This document shows positions 34,680 to 48,150 of a stretch of 64,000 nt of DNA, piece after piece. Position 1 is the stretch's first letter; each line of letters starts with the position of its first letter. The position numbers and the translations under genes are program-made. The notes beneath the pieces are model-generated. The model was not told the origin of the DNA. It saw nothing but the letters and a program-made list of their open reading frames with translations, and searched no databases. Source of the stretch: Panicum virgatum (taxonomy: Eukaryota; Streptophyta; Magnoliopsida; Poales; Poaceae); assembly GCF_016808335.1 (NCBI RefSeq), contig NC_053146.1, positions 29,613,495 to 29,677,494 on the forward strand, written 5' to 3'.

Positions 34680-35679
34680 TTAGTAGCTTCTTCCCCTCTT
34701 CTTGCACGGTGTTTATTTTTTCGTTTCATGCATTCTAGATAAAGAAAATAGTGATTTTAAGGTTGAGGAAAAATGAGCATAATTTTTCGATTTGTTCATT
34801 AATTTGAGCAAAGTAGAATTGATTTGTTACTTTTTAGAGAAGGTTTACTAGATAGTTTGACTATAACACATTTAGAATATTTTTTTGATTTATTTCACGG
34901 GGACACATTTATAGTAGAATTGTCTCTCAATTATAATTAGGTATTAATTACTAGATTACCCTTGCTAACAAAGGGTTAGATCTTCTCTATACAATATACG
35001 ACTAAGTGGTGGTATTGTACACCGTAAAAGACCTCAATTATAAAAGTGAATCAACAAAATATACTTGTTTCTAAAAATAAAGGTCCAAACACTCCAAGAC
35101 GTCAAATTATAACAAAATATATTGGTTAAGACTGTTGTTTAAATTCTTAATTGAGATTCTTTCTGAAACGACGAATGACAATTGGTTCTCATCTGCTTGT
35201 CTGACAAAAACTTATACGAACTATTTCTGTTGAACAGTAGAATGCATTTCTTTGTCAACTTGACTCTCCTAATTTCCGTACAAACTTCTGCTACAGTGTA
35301 TACTGACGGCACCTAAGATATTGAAATACAGTGTTTAGAGCTATATGAATAAGTCTAGGTTAAGTATATCCACGACATTGAGATCATGAGTTTTACTTCG
35401 CCTGTGCCTTACGAAAATCAGGAAGACTATGGATTTTCTAGTATTAGAAAGCAAGCCAGTGAAAATTACAATTTCACTCTATTGCAATAAGATGAATTAA
35501 AATGAAATAGACTATACATGTCAATCATATCTCTGTTCCTGCAGCAGTTAACTTCCTAGGGGTGGACTTCTAATTTATTTTTTCATCTACATTTATTTGT
35601 GTTCATTCTTTTAGCGACAATTATCCCAATTTGAGATATGTAGAATTGATTTTTGTTTTTATACGGTAATTAATTACAA
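34680..35679. other. Probable first intron of the F TNP2 gene
   Basis: AT-rich, no ORF. It should end before ATG 35680, where G has atttgtag/ATGG; F has aattacaa/ATGG, so the acceptor AG appears lost by G-to-A change. Not experimentally supported. Confidence 0.4.
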
Positions 35680-37726
35680 ATGGCTCGGCAATGGATGCAC
35701 GGAAGCCGGAGCACCTCGGCGTGGATTCAGGGTTTAGATTCTTTTCTCAAGGCGGCAATGGCAAATAGGTCGCCAAAGGGTTTAATGTGTTGTCCATGCA
35801 GTGTTTGCGAAAATAAAAAGAAATTCCGGAAAAGAGATACTCTATGGAATCACCTGGCCTTGAATGGTTTCATGAGTAACTATAGCCTTTGGACAAGCAC
35901 GGCGAAGTTGGAGTTATGATGGAAGATAATGAAGAAGATGACGATGGTGATAACAATCTTCCAGATTGGGCATGGGTTCATGAAGCAGGTGGCTTTCAAG
36001 ATGAACCAATGGACGAGGATGAAGAAAATATTGCACAAGAGGAGCCACCTGACGAGCTAGGTCAGGCGTTGCTTGATGCACAGAAAGACAGTGAGACTGT
36101 GAATGAGGTATTAAAGTTCGAGAAGATGTTGGAGGATCACAAAAGGCCGTTGTTCCCTAGTTGCAAACCGGAGCAGAAGAAGTTGGGTACCATGCTGGAG
36201 ATGCTGAAATGGAAGGCAACTAATGGTGTCACCGATAAGGGATTTGGTGAGCTATTAAAGATTGTAAAGAACATGCTTCCTGAGGGTAATGAACTGCCGT
36301 CAACAACATACGAAGCTAAAAAGATGGTTTGCCCTCTTGGATTGGACGTGTAGAAGATTCACGCATGTCCTAACGACTGCATTCTGTATCGCGGCGAATA
36401 CGAGAACTTGGAAGCTTGTCCTGTTTGCAGCGCATTGTGGTATAAAATCAGGCGAGATGATCCAGGTGATGTTGATGGGCAGCCGGTAAAGAAGAGAGTT
36501 CCCGCAAAGTTGGTGTGGTACTTCCCTATAATACCACGTCTGAAGCGCTTTTTTAAAAACAAGAATAACGCTAAGTTGATGCGGTGGCACAAAGAAGACC
36601 GTAAGGAGGATCACATGATCAGACACCCAGCAGATGGGTCCTAGTGGAGAAACCTGAACAGAGAGTATCCTCAATTTGACAACGACCCAAGGAATATAAG
36701 ATTTGCTCTAAGTGCGGATGGAATGAATCCGTACGGTGAGTTTGGCAGCGCTCGTAGTACATGGCCTGTGACCCTATGTATGTTCAACCTTCCTCCTTGG
36801 TTGTGCCTGAAGTGTAAGTTCATCATGATGTCGGTGCTTATAGAAGGGCCAAAAGAACCTGGCAACGATATTGATGTGTTCCTGCAACCCTTGATGGATG
36901 ATCTCGTACTGCTTTGGAAAGAAGAAGGTGTACGTGTGTGGGATGAGTATAAACAGGAGTCCTTCAACCTCCGAGCTTTACTTTTTGTATGATTGGCCTG
37001 CGCTTGCAAAACTTTCGGGACAGTCGAACATGGGATACATGGCCTGCACCCACTGTTATGATGAAACCGATAGCATTTATTTGAAACACTGTAAGAAGTG
37101 CGTGTACATGGGCCATCGCCGATTCCTTCCTACCGATCACCCCTTAAGAACTGAAGGGAAGCATTTCAAAGGAGAGCCGGAAACTCGTCCTAAGCCTATG
37201 TTCCGTAACGGAAAGCGTGTGTTCTCGATGATCAAGGATGTGAAGGTAGTATTTGAAAAGGGTCCCGGTAGTCAACCTGTTCCCAAGGATGACCAGGGAC
37301 ATGTTCCAATGTGGAAGAAGAAGTCTATATTGTGGAACCTACCTTATTGGCAAGTCTTACAGGTTCGCAATGCAATTGATGTGATGCATCTGTCGAAGAA
37401 TCTTTGCGTGAACCTACTAGGCTTCTTGGGAGTGTATGGTAAGTCAAAAGACACATTGGAAGCAAGGCGCGACATGCAGCAGCTAGCTGGACGACAAGTC
37501 TTGCAACCCAAGAAGAGAGACAAAGGACGCCACTATTTAAAACCTGCCAGCTATAATATGAGCAATGAGGAGAAGGAAAGTATGTTCGATTGCTTGAACA
37601 GTATCAAGGTCCCGTCTGGGTACTCCTCAAATATACAGGGCATAATAAATGTGAAAGAGAAGAAAATCCAAAACCTGAAGTCCCATGACTGCCATGTCCT
37701 GATGACACAATTACTTCCGGTTATAC
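35680..37726 (+). pseudogene. TNP2 transposase of F, 5' part
   Basis: The CACTA transposase that cuts the element ends in the nucleus. N-terminal transposase-associated domain with CPCSVCENKKKF (about residues 38-49), then an acidic region (EDNEEDDDGD), the TNP2 core (LSADGMNPYGEFGS, WPVTLCMFNLPPWLC, NAIDVMHLSKNLCVNLLGF) and the start of DUF4218 (SGYSSNIQG, LKSHDCHVLMTQLLP). Breaks: a 1-bp deletion near 35897, TAG 36352-36354 and TAG 36642-36644 (both CAG in element G), and a small deletion near 36990 relative to G. The gene is then split by LARD E at 37726/37727 and continues at 46250. Confidence 0.88.
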
Positions 37727-39128
37727 TATTGGCGCTCCTTAAGTACCCCTTTTATCCCTTGTTTATCCTTGATAATGGCATGAATTTAATATCAAAATCA
37801 CTAACCGTCCTAACCCCAGCCTAATTATTGGTCATTTTCACACTTGCACATATATTTTGGAGGAACTTCGTTTTTGCAGGTTTTTGGCCTATTTTGAAGC
37901 ATGAAATGACGAGGCCCGTGATCGAGCACTAACACGGAGAAAGACGAAGGCCAAAGCCCAAAGGGAGGACCAAAGCCCATGTTGATTCGAAGCCCATTCA
38001 CGCACATCCATCCTCCAAGAGAGCCCAAAGGACCGAGCCCACGAAGATGAGATCAAGATACTTCGGGATTAAGCAAAACAAATGAAGATTTAAGGAAGGA
38101 TTCCCTATCCTATCCTTTCCTCGAAGATATCTCCAAGATAACGACGTCCAAAGGGGTGCAATCGTGAAGGACATAAACTCTAGAAGATGCGAGGAGTCTA
38201 CACGCGAAAGATGAGACCGAGGCGAGCCCGAAAGAGGGTAGGCCAGCTGGCCTAGGCCCATGGGGCCGGCCGGCCCAGCCCGTTTTCGAGGTGGTTTGGC
38301 CTCCCCTTCGACCGGTGGCTTCCTCAGCTTATAAATAGCTCGCACCTTATTCAACTCGAAGCATCAATCCACCCAGAACTCGACAAAAACCTAGGGCCAA
38401 GACCGGAGGAGGCTGACGGCCGCCGCGAGTCTTTGAGGGTACCTAGGAGATGGCTTAGACCACCCCTAGCCGCCATGGCCTCCCTGCGAGGTTGTGCCAT
38501 GGTGGAGTTCGGGAGTCACCCCCAACATTCTTCGGGGTATGTACACACACGATGGTGATATCAATCTACTCTTTATTCTAGTTGTCTCGACTTTGGTCTA
38601 CTTCAATGCATGCTTTCTTTCTCATATGTGATGCATCCATATGTTCACAGTAAGATTAGATCTATTCGTGGTGATTAGTCTATATCTTGCGGATACGTTG
38701 AGGTAGCGTGTTTTAGCTAGTTGGTTGATTACCCCAGTGTGGTGACAGCATGGCGGAGGGAAAAATTCTAGTGACGACATGATGAGATGATTTCGTGTAC
38801 CTTTAGTTGAGATGCAATCTATGTTTTGATCACCTTTTTGACTAGAACTGTACCTAGAGACGATAGGCCCTAGCTCCTTGGTTGTGTTATCTCATCTACG
38901 GTTGTGGGTGTGATGAACACTTATGCTTCATTCATATCTATCAAGTGTTCAATTTATATGCAATCTTCGCTTCATGTTTAGGATATATTCGATAGATTAG
39001 ATGGTAAACCCTAGTCGGTTCATTTCTGATCCACGGATTGATAAACCTTGGGGGAGTACTCTAAGGGAAAAGCTACCACGATCCGTGCGCTTGCGGTACA
39101 TAAATTGGCGCTCTAAGGAGTGTCAACA
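37727..39128 (+). repeat. 5' LTR of E
   Basis: Starts TATTGGCGCTCCTTAAG (the 3' copy has TGTTGGCGC, so the first dinucleotide is mutated) and ends GGAGTGTCAACA. The ends are inverted (TGTTG/CAACA). TATA box TATAAATA at 38330. Minus-strand frames here occur equally in both LTRs and look non-coding. Confidence 0.9.
38330..38337 (+). promoter_or_regulatory. TATA box of the E 5' LTR
   Basis: TATAAATA within cagctTATAAATAgctcgcacc. The same box is at 45447 in the 3' LTR. Confidence 0.65.
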
Positions 39129-39136
39129 AGCTTTTC

Positions 39137-39154
39137 TGGCGCCGTTGCTGGGGA
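39137..39154 (+). other. Primer-binding site of E (tRNA-Asp type)
   Basis: TGGCGCCGTTGCTGGGGA lies 8 bp after the LTR and is complementary to the 3' end of plant tRNA-Asp with one mismatch. This is the primer used by Athila-type elements. Confidence 0.8.
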
Positions 39155-42100
39155 TCGGCAACTCGAACCCTAGGGCGATCTATCTAGTTTTTTTTGGACT
39201 AACCCTAATTTTTATTATTGCATATACCCTTGTTTTCTTGTTTGTGTCCTTGAAAGCAGGTGGAAAAAGTTAGACACCAAACTTGGACTTGAAGTCCATA
39301 ATCCACTTCGACAAATTTCAACAATCGACAACAAGATGATCGAGGAGCCTCGACATAGAACATCGATAACGTCCACATCGACATGACGGCAACAACATCA
39401 AGATTCGCTCTTTAGTGGTAGGTGCTAACTTTCTTTAGTGGCCCAGCATATGCTATCGAGTCCCCACTCCCCAAAGTAAAAGATCATAAATAAGGTACGC
39501 CGCCGTGTCAATTGATTTTAAAGACTGATGTTTTTGGGAAGAATTGTTTGTTCAAGCAATAGGTATGAAGCATGCCCGCGAAGAAAATTGTGCGATCATC
39601 ATCATCTATGAAGTGTTACTGTTGTGTTGAGTTTTTCGTCCAAAATCAGAGAAGTAACATGAGCAAATAATAGATTATTTTGAAGATCCATCAAGTCTTC
39701 TTTCCAACGGATCAAGAACCATCGACTTTGGAGATCGGTGTGAAGAGTTATGGTAAAATCTTTCAACGCTGCGCGTTCTGAAATCCTTCTGGACAGATTG
39801 CAGCGCCGTAATAAAACGAGCATAACTTCTTTATCCGGAGTCTAATTGGGGTGAATAACCACTTGTTGGAAATATAATTTGATGCACCTTGCAATGGAGG
39901 AGAACTTTGGTACATGTTTTGCACTGGATGAAGGGGAATTCAACAAGGACAGAGGCAGTAGCAACCGACGAAGAAGGTGATGATGATGTCAAAGGATGAT
40001 TGGAAGGCTGTGTACACAAAAGATGATGATTTGAAGTTAACCAAAGCTGGAGGCAACAAGATTAGAAGAACCACGACACCACCTATCTTCTCCAGTGGGA
40101 TGCTCGATATACTTCTAATCGAGTGATGCTATCAAGGAAGGAAACCGTTCGGATCATCAACACGAAGCACGGGAGCATCTTCGATCCCGACACCTTAGGC
40201 AAAGCAAGAACCATGGAAACAGACCATTGGAGCCATGATAATCACTGGTGAATCAATGGTGATGACCTTGAAGCCAAGGACGCACGACACTACGCTCCAA
40301 AGACCACATGATCGAGATCATTGACATCTTCGGGCGAATTCACAAGAAGATATTGTTCTCATCAATGTCCAGCCCGACCTCAGAAGCAAAGAGCAGCATA
40401 TTTTTGGATATTCAAAAGCTCCACGAAGTTTCCGTTCCAACAAATTAAGAACCAAGTCAATCAGAGATTCCTACAAGCGGGTATGGCCAAAACATTGAAG
40501 GTTGTGCACTCTGAAAATTTCTGGACAGCACGCAGCGCCAAAAGTGAAACGGGCATAACTCTCTCGTTTGGATTCGGTTTAAGATGAATGACCACTCGTT
40601 GGAAAGGTAATTTCATAAAAATTTCAATAGATCTATATTTTGGTATCTGTTCTGTTGAGTATACAGGAGAGATTCCACAAAGAAGAGGCAGGAGCAACGC
40701 GATGAGAACAAGATAGAGAAGATGACGATGACAACAATGAAGGGGAGCTTGGGCGATGCTTTCATCAAGCATACGTGATAAAATTCAGAGGCTTGGAGTA
40801 GAGGAAGAACCCCAATGACATTGGCAAATGAAGACACAAGCGATCGACTTTCGACAAATGAAGATGTTGCAAGCAAATCACGAGGGATTACAAGAGACGA
40901 CATCAAGCTGCATGGACACTTCGGATTCTCGCACGAAGGACCATGGCTTCACATCAATGATAAGGTATGTGAGAAAGTCAAGCTCTATGACTTTAAATGA
41001 AGCGCTTTGCGGGAGGCAACCCGTTCATTTTATTTATATATATTAATATGACCGTCTACATTGCACTCTTTAATCGGAATATCAAGTAACATTGTACCAT
41101 TGCTCTAACAAAAACCACAACTTCACGTTGTTCATTCTAAATGTTATTGAGGGAGCACTTTGTTATTTGATCTTGGGAAACTTGTAGACCTTTTTGTGTG
41201 CCTATTAGCGTTTTGAGTCTTTTTCTTTGTGTCTTTTTAGAGAGATTTATGAAGCATTGCACCACCCTTTGATTCTAAACTTGTGGCTAGTTAACTTAGG
41301 CTAACTTTTTGTTTTGTTTTAAACCACCTCATCATGTCATATCATTTTGTTCACCCACCCCGTGTTGCATTGCATACCATGTTGTTCGTCTCACCCTTGC
41401 ATTGCATTGCATGTTGCATTTAAAAAAAAACTTTTCTAAAAACATTGACTAGCCTCGCTTTTGAGATCCTAAAACCCTTAGGAAAACCACTCATAGAGCA
41501 ATCCTAAAATAATAGGTTATGTTTTTCATTCAAAAAAAAATCTAACTTTTGTTTCTCTCTAGTTTTTTTTTAAAAAAACCACCTTAGATAGAATTTCTAT
41601 ACCCAACACTCTCTCTTCAAAATTTTTGTTTTAAGCCAAAAAAATATAGGAAACCCATAAACCTACTTCTAAAACCTTGTTAGCTCGGTTGCTTGGTCCT
41701 TTTCGATAAATAACATTTTCATTGACAAAAGCCTCACTTCTTATGAAGTGTCGCGAAGGCTTTTTGTCACTCTTAGCAATTGTTTTTGAATAAGTTAGTT
41801 GCGAAACAACATCGAAAGGTCCTTTCAACCTTGCTAACGCTTGTTTTTGCTAACTTTGCATTTGCACTTTGCATCCATTCCATTGTTCATGCACTCATTT
41901 TGCTAGCTTGGTCTCAACTTTATTGATGAAAGCTTTCATATCCATGTTAATGCTTCACGTGAGCATTTTCCTTTTTGCAATCTTGTGTAAACATGGTGTT
42001 TATACATGATTGAAGACCATCTTCATTTAGTTACCAAGCTATGAGGTTGCATTTGGTTGGTTTATAAGCTTTGCATTGCGCTTTATTTTTTCTTGTGCTA

Positions 42101-44808
42101 TTAAGGCCTATTGATCTTGGGATAGACATGGTATTTTGACCTTGGTTAAATAAGTCTTTTTGACTATGGAGAAGTTCGGCAACCTAGTTGTAAACATGGT
42201 GTTTAGAACTAGGTGTAAACATTGTCTTTGTTTATATACCTTCCTCTCATTTGCATTTACACTAGCACACACGTACACTCACTAGTTTCGCTAAGCTAAC
42301 TTTGCCACAAATTGAGATCTTAGGAATGGTAGGTTTGTTGGCATTTGTTTCTACTCCCGACCATCACCCCGGGGGTAGTGTGTGTTTAAAATGTTTTGCA
42401 GGCATGAAGAAGCGTTCCCATGAATTCGTGATCAAAGAAGAAATCAAATTCGTCAACATCTCCAAAGTTCGAGAGCAAGGCCCGCTGTTTTCATCAAATT
42501 TTGAGCATGGACAGAGACATACAAGGAAGAAAAAGTTGATATTCAGAAGATCCATGAAATTCCCATTCCAACGCATCCAAGATCAATGAATTTGAAGACC
42601 CGTACAAGGAGATATGGCAAAAACTTTGGACGCTGCGCGTTCTGAAATTCGGAACAGATTGCAGTGCTGGGATAAAATGGACATAACTCTCTTGTTCGGA
42701 ATCAATTTTGGGCGAATAAGGACTGGTTGGAAAGAAAAATTCGTGCGCTTCGCAATGGAGCAATGTTTCAGTATGTGTTCTGTTCTGGAAATTGAAATAA
42801 AAATTCGTGAAGATGAGGCAGCAATGGGACAACGAGGAATTGAAGGAGGCGACAACGATGAGAAGAAAGGATTGGGACCATGACTTAGTACAAGAAGAAG
42901 TTGAAGGAAATTGAGGCAAAAAAGGTGAAGACACATTGAAGATGATATTTATACACATGAGGGAAGAACTTCAAGAATTGCAAGATGGTCCATCTTCTCC
43001 TTCCACGCCTAGCATCATGCTAAGCATGGGGGAGGATTTTGTGGACAAGGAAGAAAGATCTCATGGAGTAAGATAATCATAGTTGCCACAAGATGCTCAT
43101 GATTCGTCTTCCATTCTTAGCACAATGCTTAAGTATGGGGGAGGCCGCGCTACACTTCATTACGAGCATCGAGAAGGACGGTAATTCTTCCTCAACTCTC
43201 TCTTTTTCTAAATGCTTGTACATATATGCCTTCAACCATAGATGCAACCTTTGTATATCTCTCCCTATAATAACATGGCTACTAGGAGTACAACCTAGAT
43301 TTGTTTTTGTTTTCAATGAATGATAACCACCATCACCTTGAGCTCACCACGATGATATTCTTATATGCTCTTGCTTATGGAAAAGTGATGAAAGTTGCTG
43401 CTTTGTTTTACCAACGCTATGTTGTATATGACTTGACCCTTTTCTCTCAATTAAATGGAATTAAAATGATTAAATACCGGCTCTTTTATTTGTGGAGGTT
43501 AAATGACTAAATTCTAGACCCACATATTGCTTTTTGATTTAAGTCTACCGATGACCTTACACCTTGTGTTGTTTAATTTGAAAACTTAATTCCTATGCTA
43601 TCTACATTTGTGAATCTCTTGCAAAGTTCTACCTACCAAAACCTATACATACATATTCTTTCATGATGAAACCTTTAGATTGCAAACTTATATTTTGATG
43701 AGTTGGATTAAGATTGATTTCTTTGGTATGAGACTAAGAAGCTGGTCATTTCGTTTTTTTTGTGTAACCTTCTTTTTGCTAGCCTATTTATCCATGCATT
43801 GTGAATTTCTACTTCGGGAATTTTGCAAACCTCGCTGGATATCCACCCTAAACCAAAAATATCTTTTTGTGATTACCACCTTGACCACAACCCAATTTGA
43901 GTATGGATTATCATTTCGACGGAATCAAAAGAATAAAGGGCACCATATAAAGAAAAGTTTTGGGAGACAAGGCTCCCCGGAGATTCAAGAGGTTCTACGA
44001 AGAAGAAGGTGAATTTGAGATACTTACCCTAGCTAGTTGGTTCTCCCACTATTCATACTCGAGGACGAGCATTCGTTCAAACATGGGGGATGGTTGGGTA
44101 AGTATTCTATGTTATAAAATGCTCCTTAGTTCTTTTTGGCTTCATTAATTTTCCAAGTTACTTTGAAGAACTATTCCATACTCAAATCTTCCAACCATGT
44201 GCAATCCGATAACGAGAACTTCATTTGTGTCTCGGGATCATTCATTTGCCACTTGCACATGTCCACCTATCTAAATGTGTGTGTTTCATCTTTCTCCCTC
44301 TCCAATATTATTTTCCAATGGCCTTTTTGACTAGTCTCGGTAATTCCATTAGATCTCTCTCTTAGTTTGACAATATTTCAGATATAATATTTTGCTAGGA
44401 TTGTTTTTACCTACCAAGCTCCACATAAGCCTTCCACTTTTATATATGAGTAGAATAGGTTGAAGACAATCTAATGTAGGCTTGAGAGACTTGATGAGAT
44501 GAGTATTTCCATGATCTTTTGCAAGAGAACCTCACTTATGTTTGATATGCATTCTTTTGAAAACTCTTCACAATGAAACAAGGTAAATGTTTGAAGTTCG
44601 CTTAAGTTTTAGAGCATTGCATTTATCTATTATTGTGGCTTGTTCTTTAATTGCTAGTCTATCTCCCATAATGAAAAAGTAGCCGGTCACAACATGAACT
44701 TAAATGCTAAATACTTGAGAGAGCAATATGTCTTGTTATGTATGACTAAGTGCAGAGAGGACATTGAGGGGCAACGCTGATTTCTTTATAAGCAAAGCTC
44801 CTGGACTT
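39155..44808 (+). other. Non-coding internal region of E with repeated modules
   Basis: No gag or pol similarity in any frame. Three diverged modules of about 200 bp lie near 39683-39905, 40408-40640 and 42540-42770. Each reads '..ttccaacg.atcaagaa..', then '..gcgcgttctgaaat..ctggacag..gcagcgc..', 'cataactct..cg.atc', '..tgaataaccacttgttggaaa'. Later there are poly-T/poly-A rich parts (41400-41650) and three polypurine-like motifs (43022, 43131, 44067). The region presumably acts as a packageable RNA; this is inference. Confidence 0.7.
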
Positions 44809-44843
44809 ACTCGAGGACGAGCAAGGTTTAAGCATGGGGGGAA
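44809..44843 (+). other. Polypurine tract of E
   Basis: actcgaggacgagcaagg, then aagcatggggggaa directly before TGTTGGCGC of the 3' LTR. A near-copy lacking an adjoining LTR sits at 44067-44103. Confidence 0.8.
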
Positions 44844-46244
44844 TGTTGGCGCTCCTTAAGTACCCCTTTTATTCCTTGTTTATCCTTGATAATGGCATGA
44901 ATTTAAAATCAAAATCACTAACCGTCCTAACCCCAGCCTAATTATTGGTTATTTTCACACTTGCACAAATATTTTGGAGGAACTTCATTTTTGCAGGTTT
45001 TTGGCCTATTTTGAAGCATGAAATGACGAGGCCCATGATCGAGCACTAACATGGAGAAAGACGAAGGCCAAAGCCCAAAGGGAGGACCAAAGCCCATGTT
45101 GATTCGAAGCCCATTCACGCACATCCATCCTCCAAGAGAGCCCAAAGGACCGAGCCCACGAAGATGAGATCAAGATACTTCGGGATTAAGCAAAGCAAAT
45201 GAAGATTTAAGGAAGGATTCCCTATCCTATCCTTTCCTCGAAGATATCTCCAAGATAATGACGTCCAAAGGGGTGCAATCGTGAAGGACATAAACTCTAG
45301 AAGATGCGAGGAGTCTACACGCGAAAGATGAGACCGAGGCGAGCCCGAAAGAGGGTAGGCTGGCCGGCCTAGGCCCATGGGGCCGGCCGGCCCTGCCCGT
45401 TTTTGAGGCGGTTTGGCCTCCCCTTCGACCGGTGGCTTCCTCGGCTTATAAATAGCTTGCACCTTATTCAACTCGAAGCATCAATCCACCCAGAACTCGA
45501 CGAAAACCTAGGGCCAAGACCGGAGGAGGCTGACGGCCGCCGCGAGTCTTCGAGGGTACCTAGGAGATGGCTTAGGCCACCCCTAGCCACCATGGCCTCC
45601 CTGCGAGGTTGTGCCATAGTGGAGTTCGAGAGTCACCCCCAACATTCGTCGGGGTATGTACACACACGATGGTGATATCAATCTACTCTTTATTCTAGTT
45701 GTCTCGACTTTGGTCTACTTCAATGCATGCTTTCTTTCTCATATGTGATGCATCCATATGTTCACAATAAAATTAGATCTATTCGTGGTGATTAGTCTAT
45801 ATCTTGCGGATACGTTGAGGTAGCGTGTTTTAGCTAGTTGGTTGATTACCCCGGTGTGGTGACAGCATGGCGGAGGGAAAAATTCTAGCGATGACATGAT
45901 GAGATGATTTCGTGTACCTTTAGTTGAGATGCAATCTATGTTTTGATCACCTTTTTGACTAGAACTGTACCTAGAGACGATAGGCCCTAGCTCCTTGGTT
46001 GTGTTATCTCATCTACGGTTGTGGGTGTGATGAACACTTATGCTTCATTCATATCTATCAAGTGTTCAGTTTATATGCAATCTTCGCTTCATGTTTAGGA
46101 TAGGTTCGATAGATTAGATGGTAAACCCTAGTCGGTTCGTTTCCGATCCACGGATTGATAAACCTTGGGGAGTACTCTAAGGGAAAAGCTACCACGATCC
46201 GTGCACTTGCGGTACGTAAATTGGCGCTCTAAGGAGCGTCAACA
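44844..46244 (+). repeat. 3' LTR of E
   Basis: TGTTGGCGCTCC to GGAGCGTCAACA, nearly identical to the 5' LTR with scattered transitions. The insertion is therefore fairly recent compared with the decay of TNP2 around it. Confidence 0.9.
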
Positions 46245-46249
46245 TATAC

Positions 46250-47567
46250 TGAGGGGTGTTCTACCGGAAAATGTGAGATTGGCAGTTGTAAAACTTTGTG
46301 CATTCATGAATGAAATTTCGCAGAAAGCAATTAATCCAAATAATCTAATAAAGCTGCAGAAAGATATTGTCGAATGTCTTGTCAGCTTCGAGATGGTCTT
46401 CCCACCTTCCTTCTTCAACATTATGACACACCTTCTAGTTCATATTATGACAGAAATAACTATCCTGGGTCCTATTTTTCTACACAATATGTTCCCTTTC
46501 GAGAGGTTCATGTCAGTATTGAAGAAGTACGTGCGTAAACGTTCTCGCCCAGAAGGATGCATTGCTAAGGGCTATGGAACAGAGGAGGTCATTGAGTTTT
46601 GCGTTGACTATCTTCCTGATCTCAATCCGATTGGGCTCCCCGTGTCACACCATGAGGGGCGACTAAAGGGAAAAGGCACACTATGAAAGAAATGTAATGT
46701 GAACATCCCTTGTAGTGAATTCAGCTAAGCGAACTTCACGGTTCTTCAGAATTCATCCAAGGTGGCTCCATATATTGACGAGCACATGAATATTATACGG
46801 TCCAAAAATCCACAGAAGAATCTTGCTTGGATTACACGCCAACTTATAAAAAATTTTGACGGCTGGTTCAGACGAAAATTATTGGGCAACAACACAGTTG
46901 ATCAGGAACTTCAATGGCTGGCTAGAGGACCATCAATCACTGTCCAGCAATACCAAGGGTACGAAATCAATGGGTATACATTTTACACGAGAGCTCAAGA
47001 CAAAAAAAAGCACCAACCAAAACAGTGGTGTCCATATGTGTATAGTAAACAATAATGGAGAAAAGAACAACTACTATGGTGTCATAGAGGAGATATGAGA
47101 ACTTGAATATGGACCCATAGTTGTCCCTCTGTTTCGTTGCAAATGGGTGGCTGGAGGAGGCGTAACGAAGGACCGGTATGGGATGACCATAGTCTATTTT
47201 AAAAAGATTGGATATAAAGATGAACCATTCGTTCTAGCCAAGGATGTGACACAAGTGTTCTATGTGAAGGACATGTCAAGCAAACCGAAGAAGAAGTCAG
47301 ATAAGACGCCTGAAGCAGACAAGGCTGGAAATGAGCCGAAACGGCACATAGTTCTTCCAGGAAAAAAAAGTTGTTGGAGTTGAGGATATTTCGGACAATT
47401 CGGAAGATTATGACCAGATTGATGACCTTCCTCCATTCTCAGTTGACATTGACCCTAGCATCCTCTTATCCAAAGAGGACACACCTTACTTACGCCGTGA
47501 TCACGCTCAAGGCACTTTCGTCAAAAGGAAGATTATCAATGTTCCAGTAGATAATGATAATGAGTAG
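46250..47567 (+). pseudogene. TNP2 transposase of F, 3' part
   Basis: Continues the frame broken by E. It holds the rest of DUF4218 (FPPSFFNIMTHLLVHI, FLHNMFPFERFMSVLKKYV, SRPEGCIAKGYGTEEVIEF) and DUF4216 (QYQGYEINGYTFYTR, FRCKWVAGGG, DEPFVLAKDVTQVFYVKD). It ends at TAG 47565-47567. Breaks: TGA 46684-46686 and TAA 46725-46727, a frameshift around 47010 in the poly-A run, TGA near 47096, and a frameshift in the A-run near 47365. The order and residues match G 60650-61946. Confidence 0.87.
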
Positions 47568-48150
47568 TAGTTTTATATAAGTTATATATTAATTGAATTC
47601 TCTGAATCAGTGATGTAATGTAACGCAGCGCATCGTATTTATCTCAATTCTCGATACTATTTGTCCAATTATGACACAATATCATGTTCAGATAATATTA
47701 TATTTTTGCATGGTATAAATATTTTTTACGCTCTCTAATTTTGCATTACTAGAAAAATTGAAACATTAAATTACAAACAAATAATCAAGTAATATGCGAA
47801 TTGATTACATCATTGTATAGGCTACTATTGAAAAGTTTTTTGAATATTTTTGCATGGATCAAAATGAAACGTTTTCGATTTATTACAAATTAAAGAAACA
47901 TATACACATATAAACCCTATAAGCTACACATAATTGATAATGATTGCATATTCGTTAAATTACTTCGATTACTATTATTAGTGTGTAGATATAATTAACA
48001 ATATGCTAAAAAAATTTAAGATATCAATTTTTGTTATAATATTCTAATTATTAAGCCTATTAAGAATAAAATTTTGTTATATTATTGTAAATATTAAAAA
48101 ATTAGGGTAAAATGGAATCGGCGCGGGCAATTTTGGTTTCGCGCCGGATG
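47568..48150. other. AT-rich intergenic stretch of F
   Basis: Very A/T-rich sequence after the TNP2 stop. No ORF or repeat stands out. It probably contains the TNP2 polyadenylation region. Confidence 0.45.

Larger units (their letters stand above)
37727..46244 (+). mobile_element. Element E: LARD (large non-coding LTR retrotransposon derivative) nested in the F TNP2 gene
   Basis: Two LTRs of 1402 and 1401 bp enclose 5.7 kb without any retroelement protein. PBS and polypurine tract are present, and the 5-bp target duplication TATAC is perfect (37722-37726 and 46245-46249). It must be mobilised in trans. The tRNA-Asp PBS suggests an Athila/Tat-type helper. Confidence 0.92.

Noticed and set aside
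37998..38354. 118-codon minus-strand ORF duplicated at 45115-45471
   Set aside because: It lies in both LTRs of E, so the duplication is that of the LTR and not evidence of coding; no known domain.
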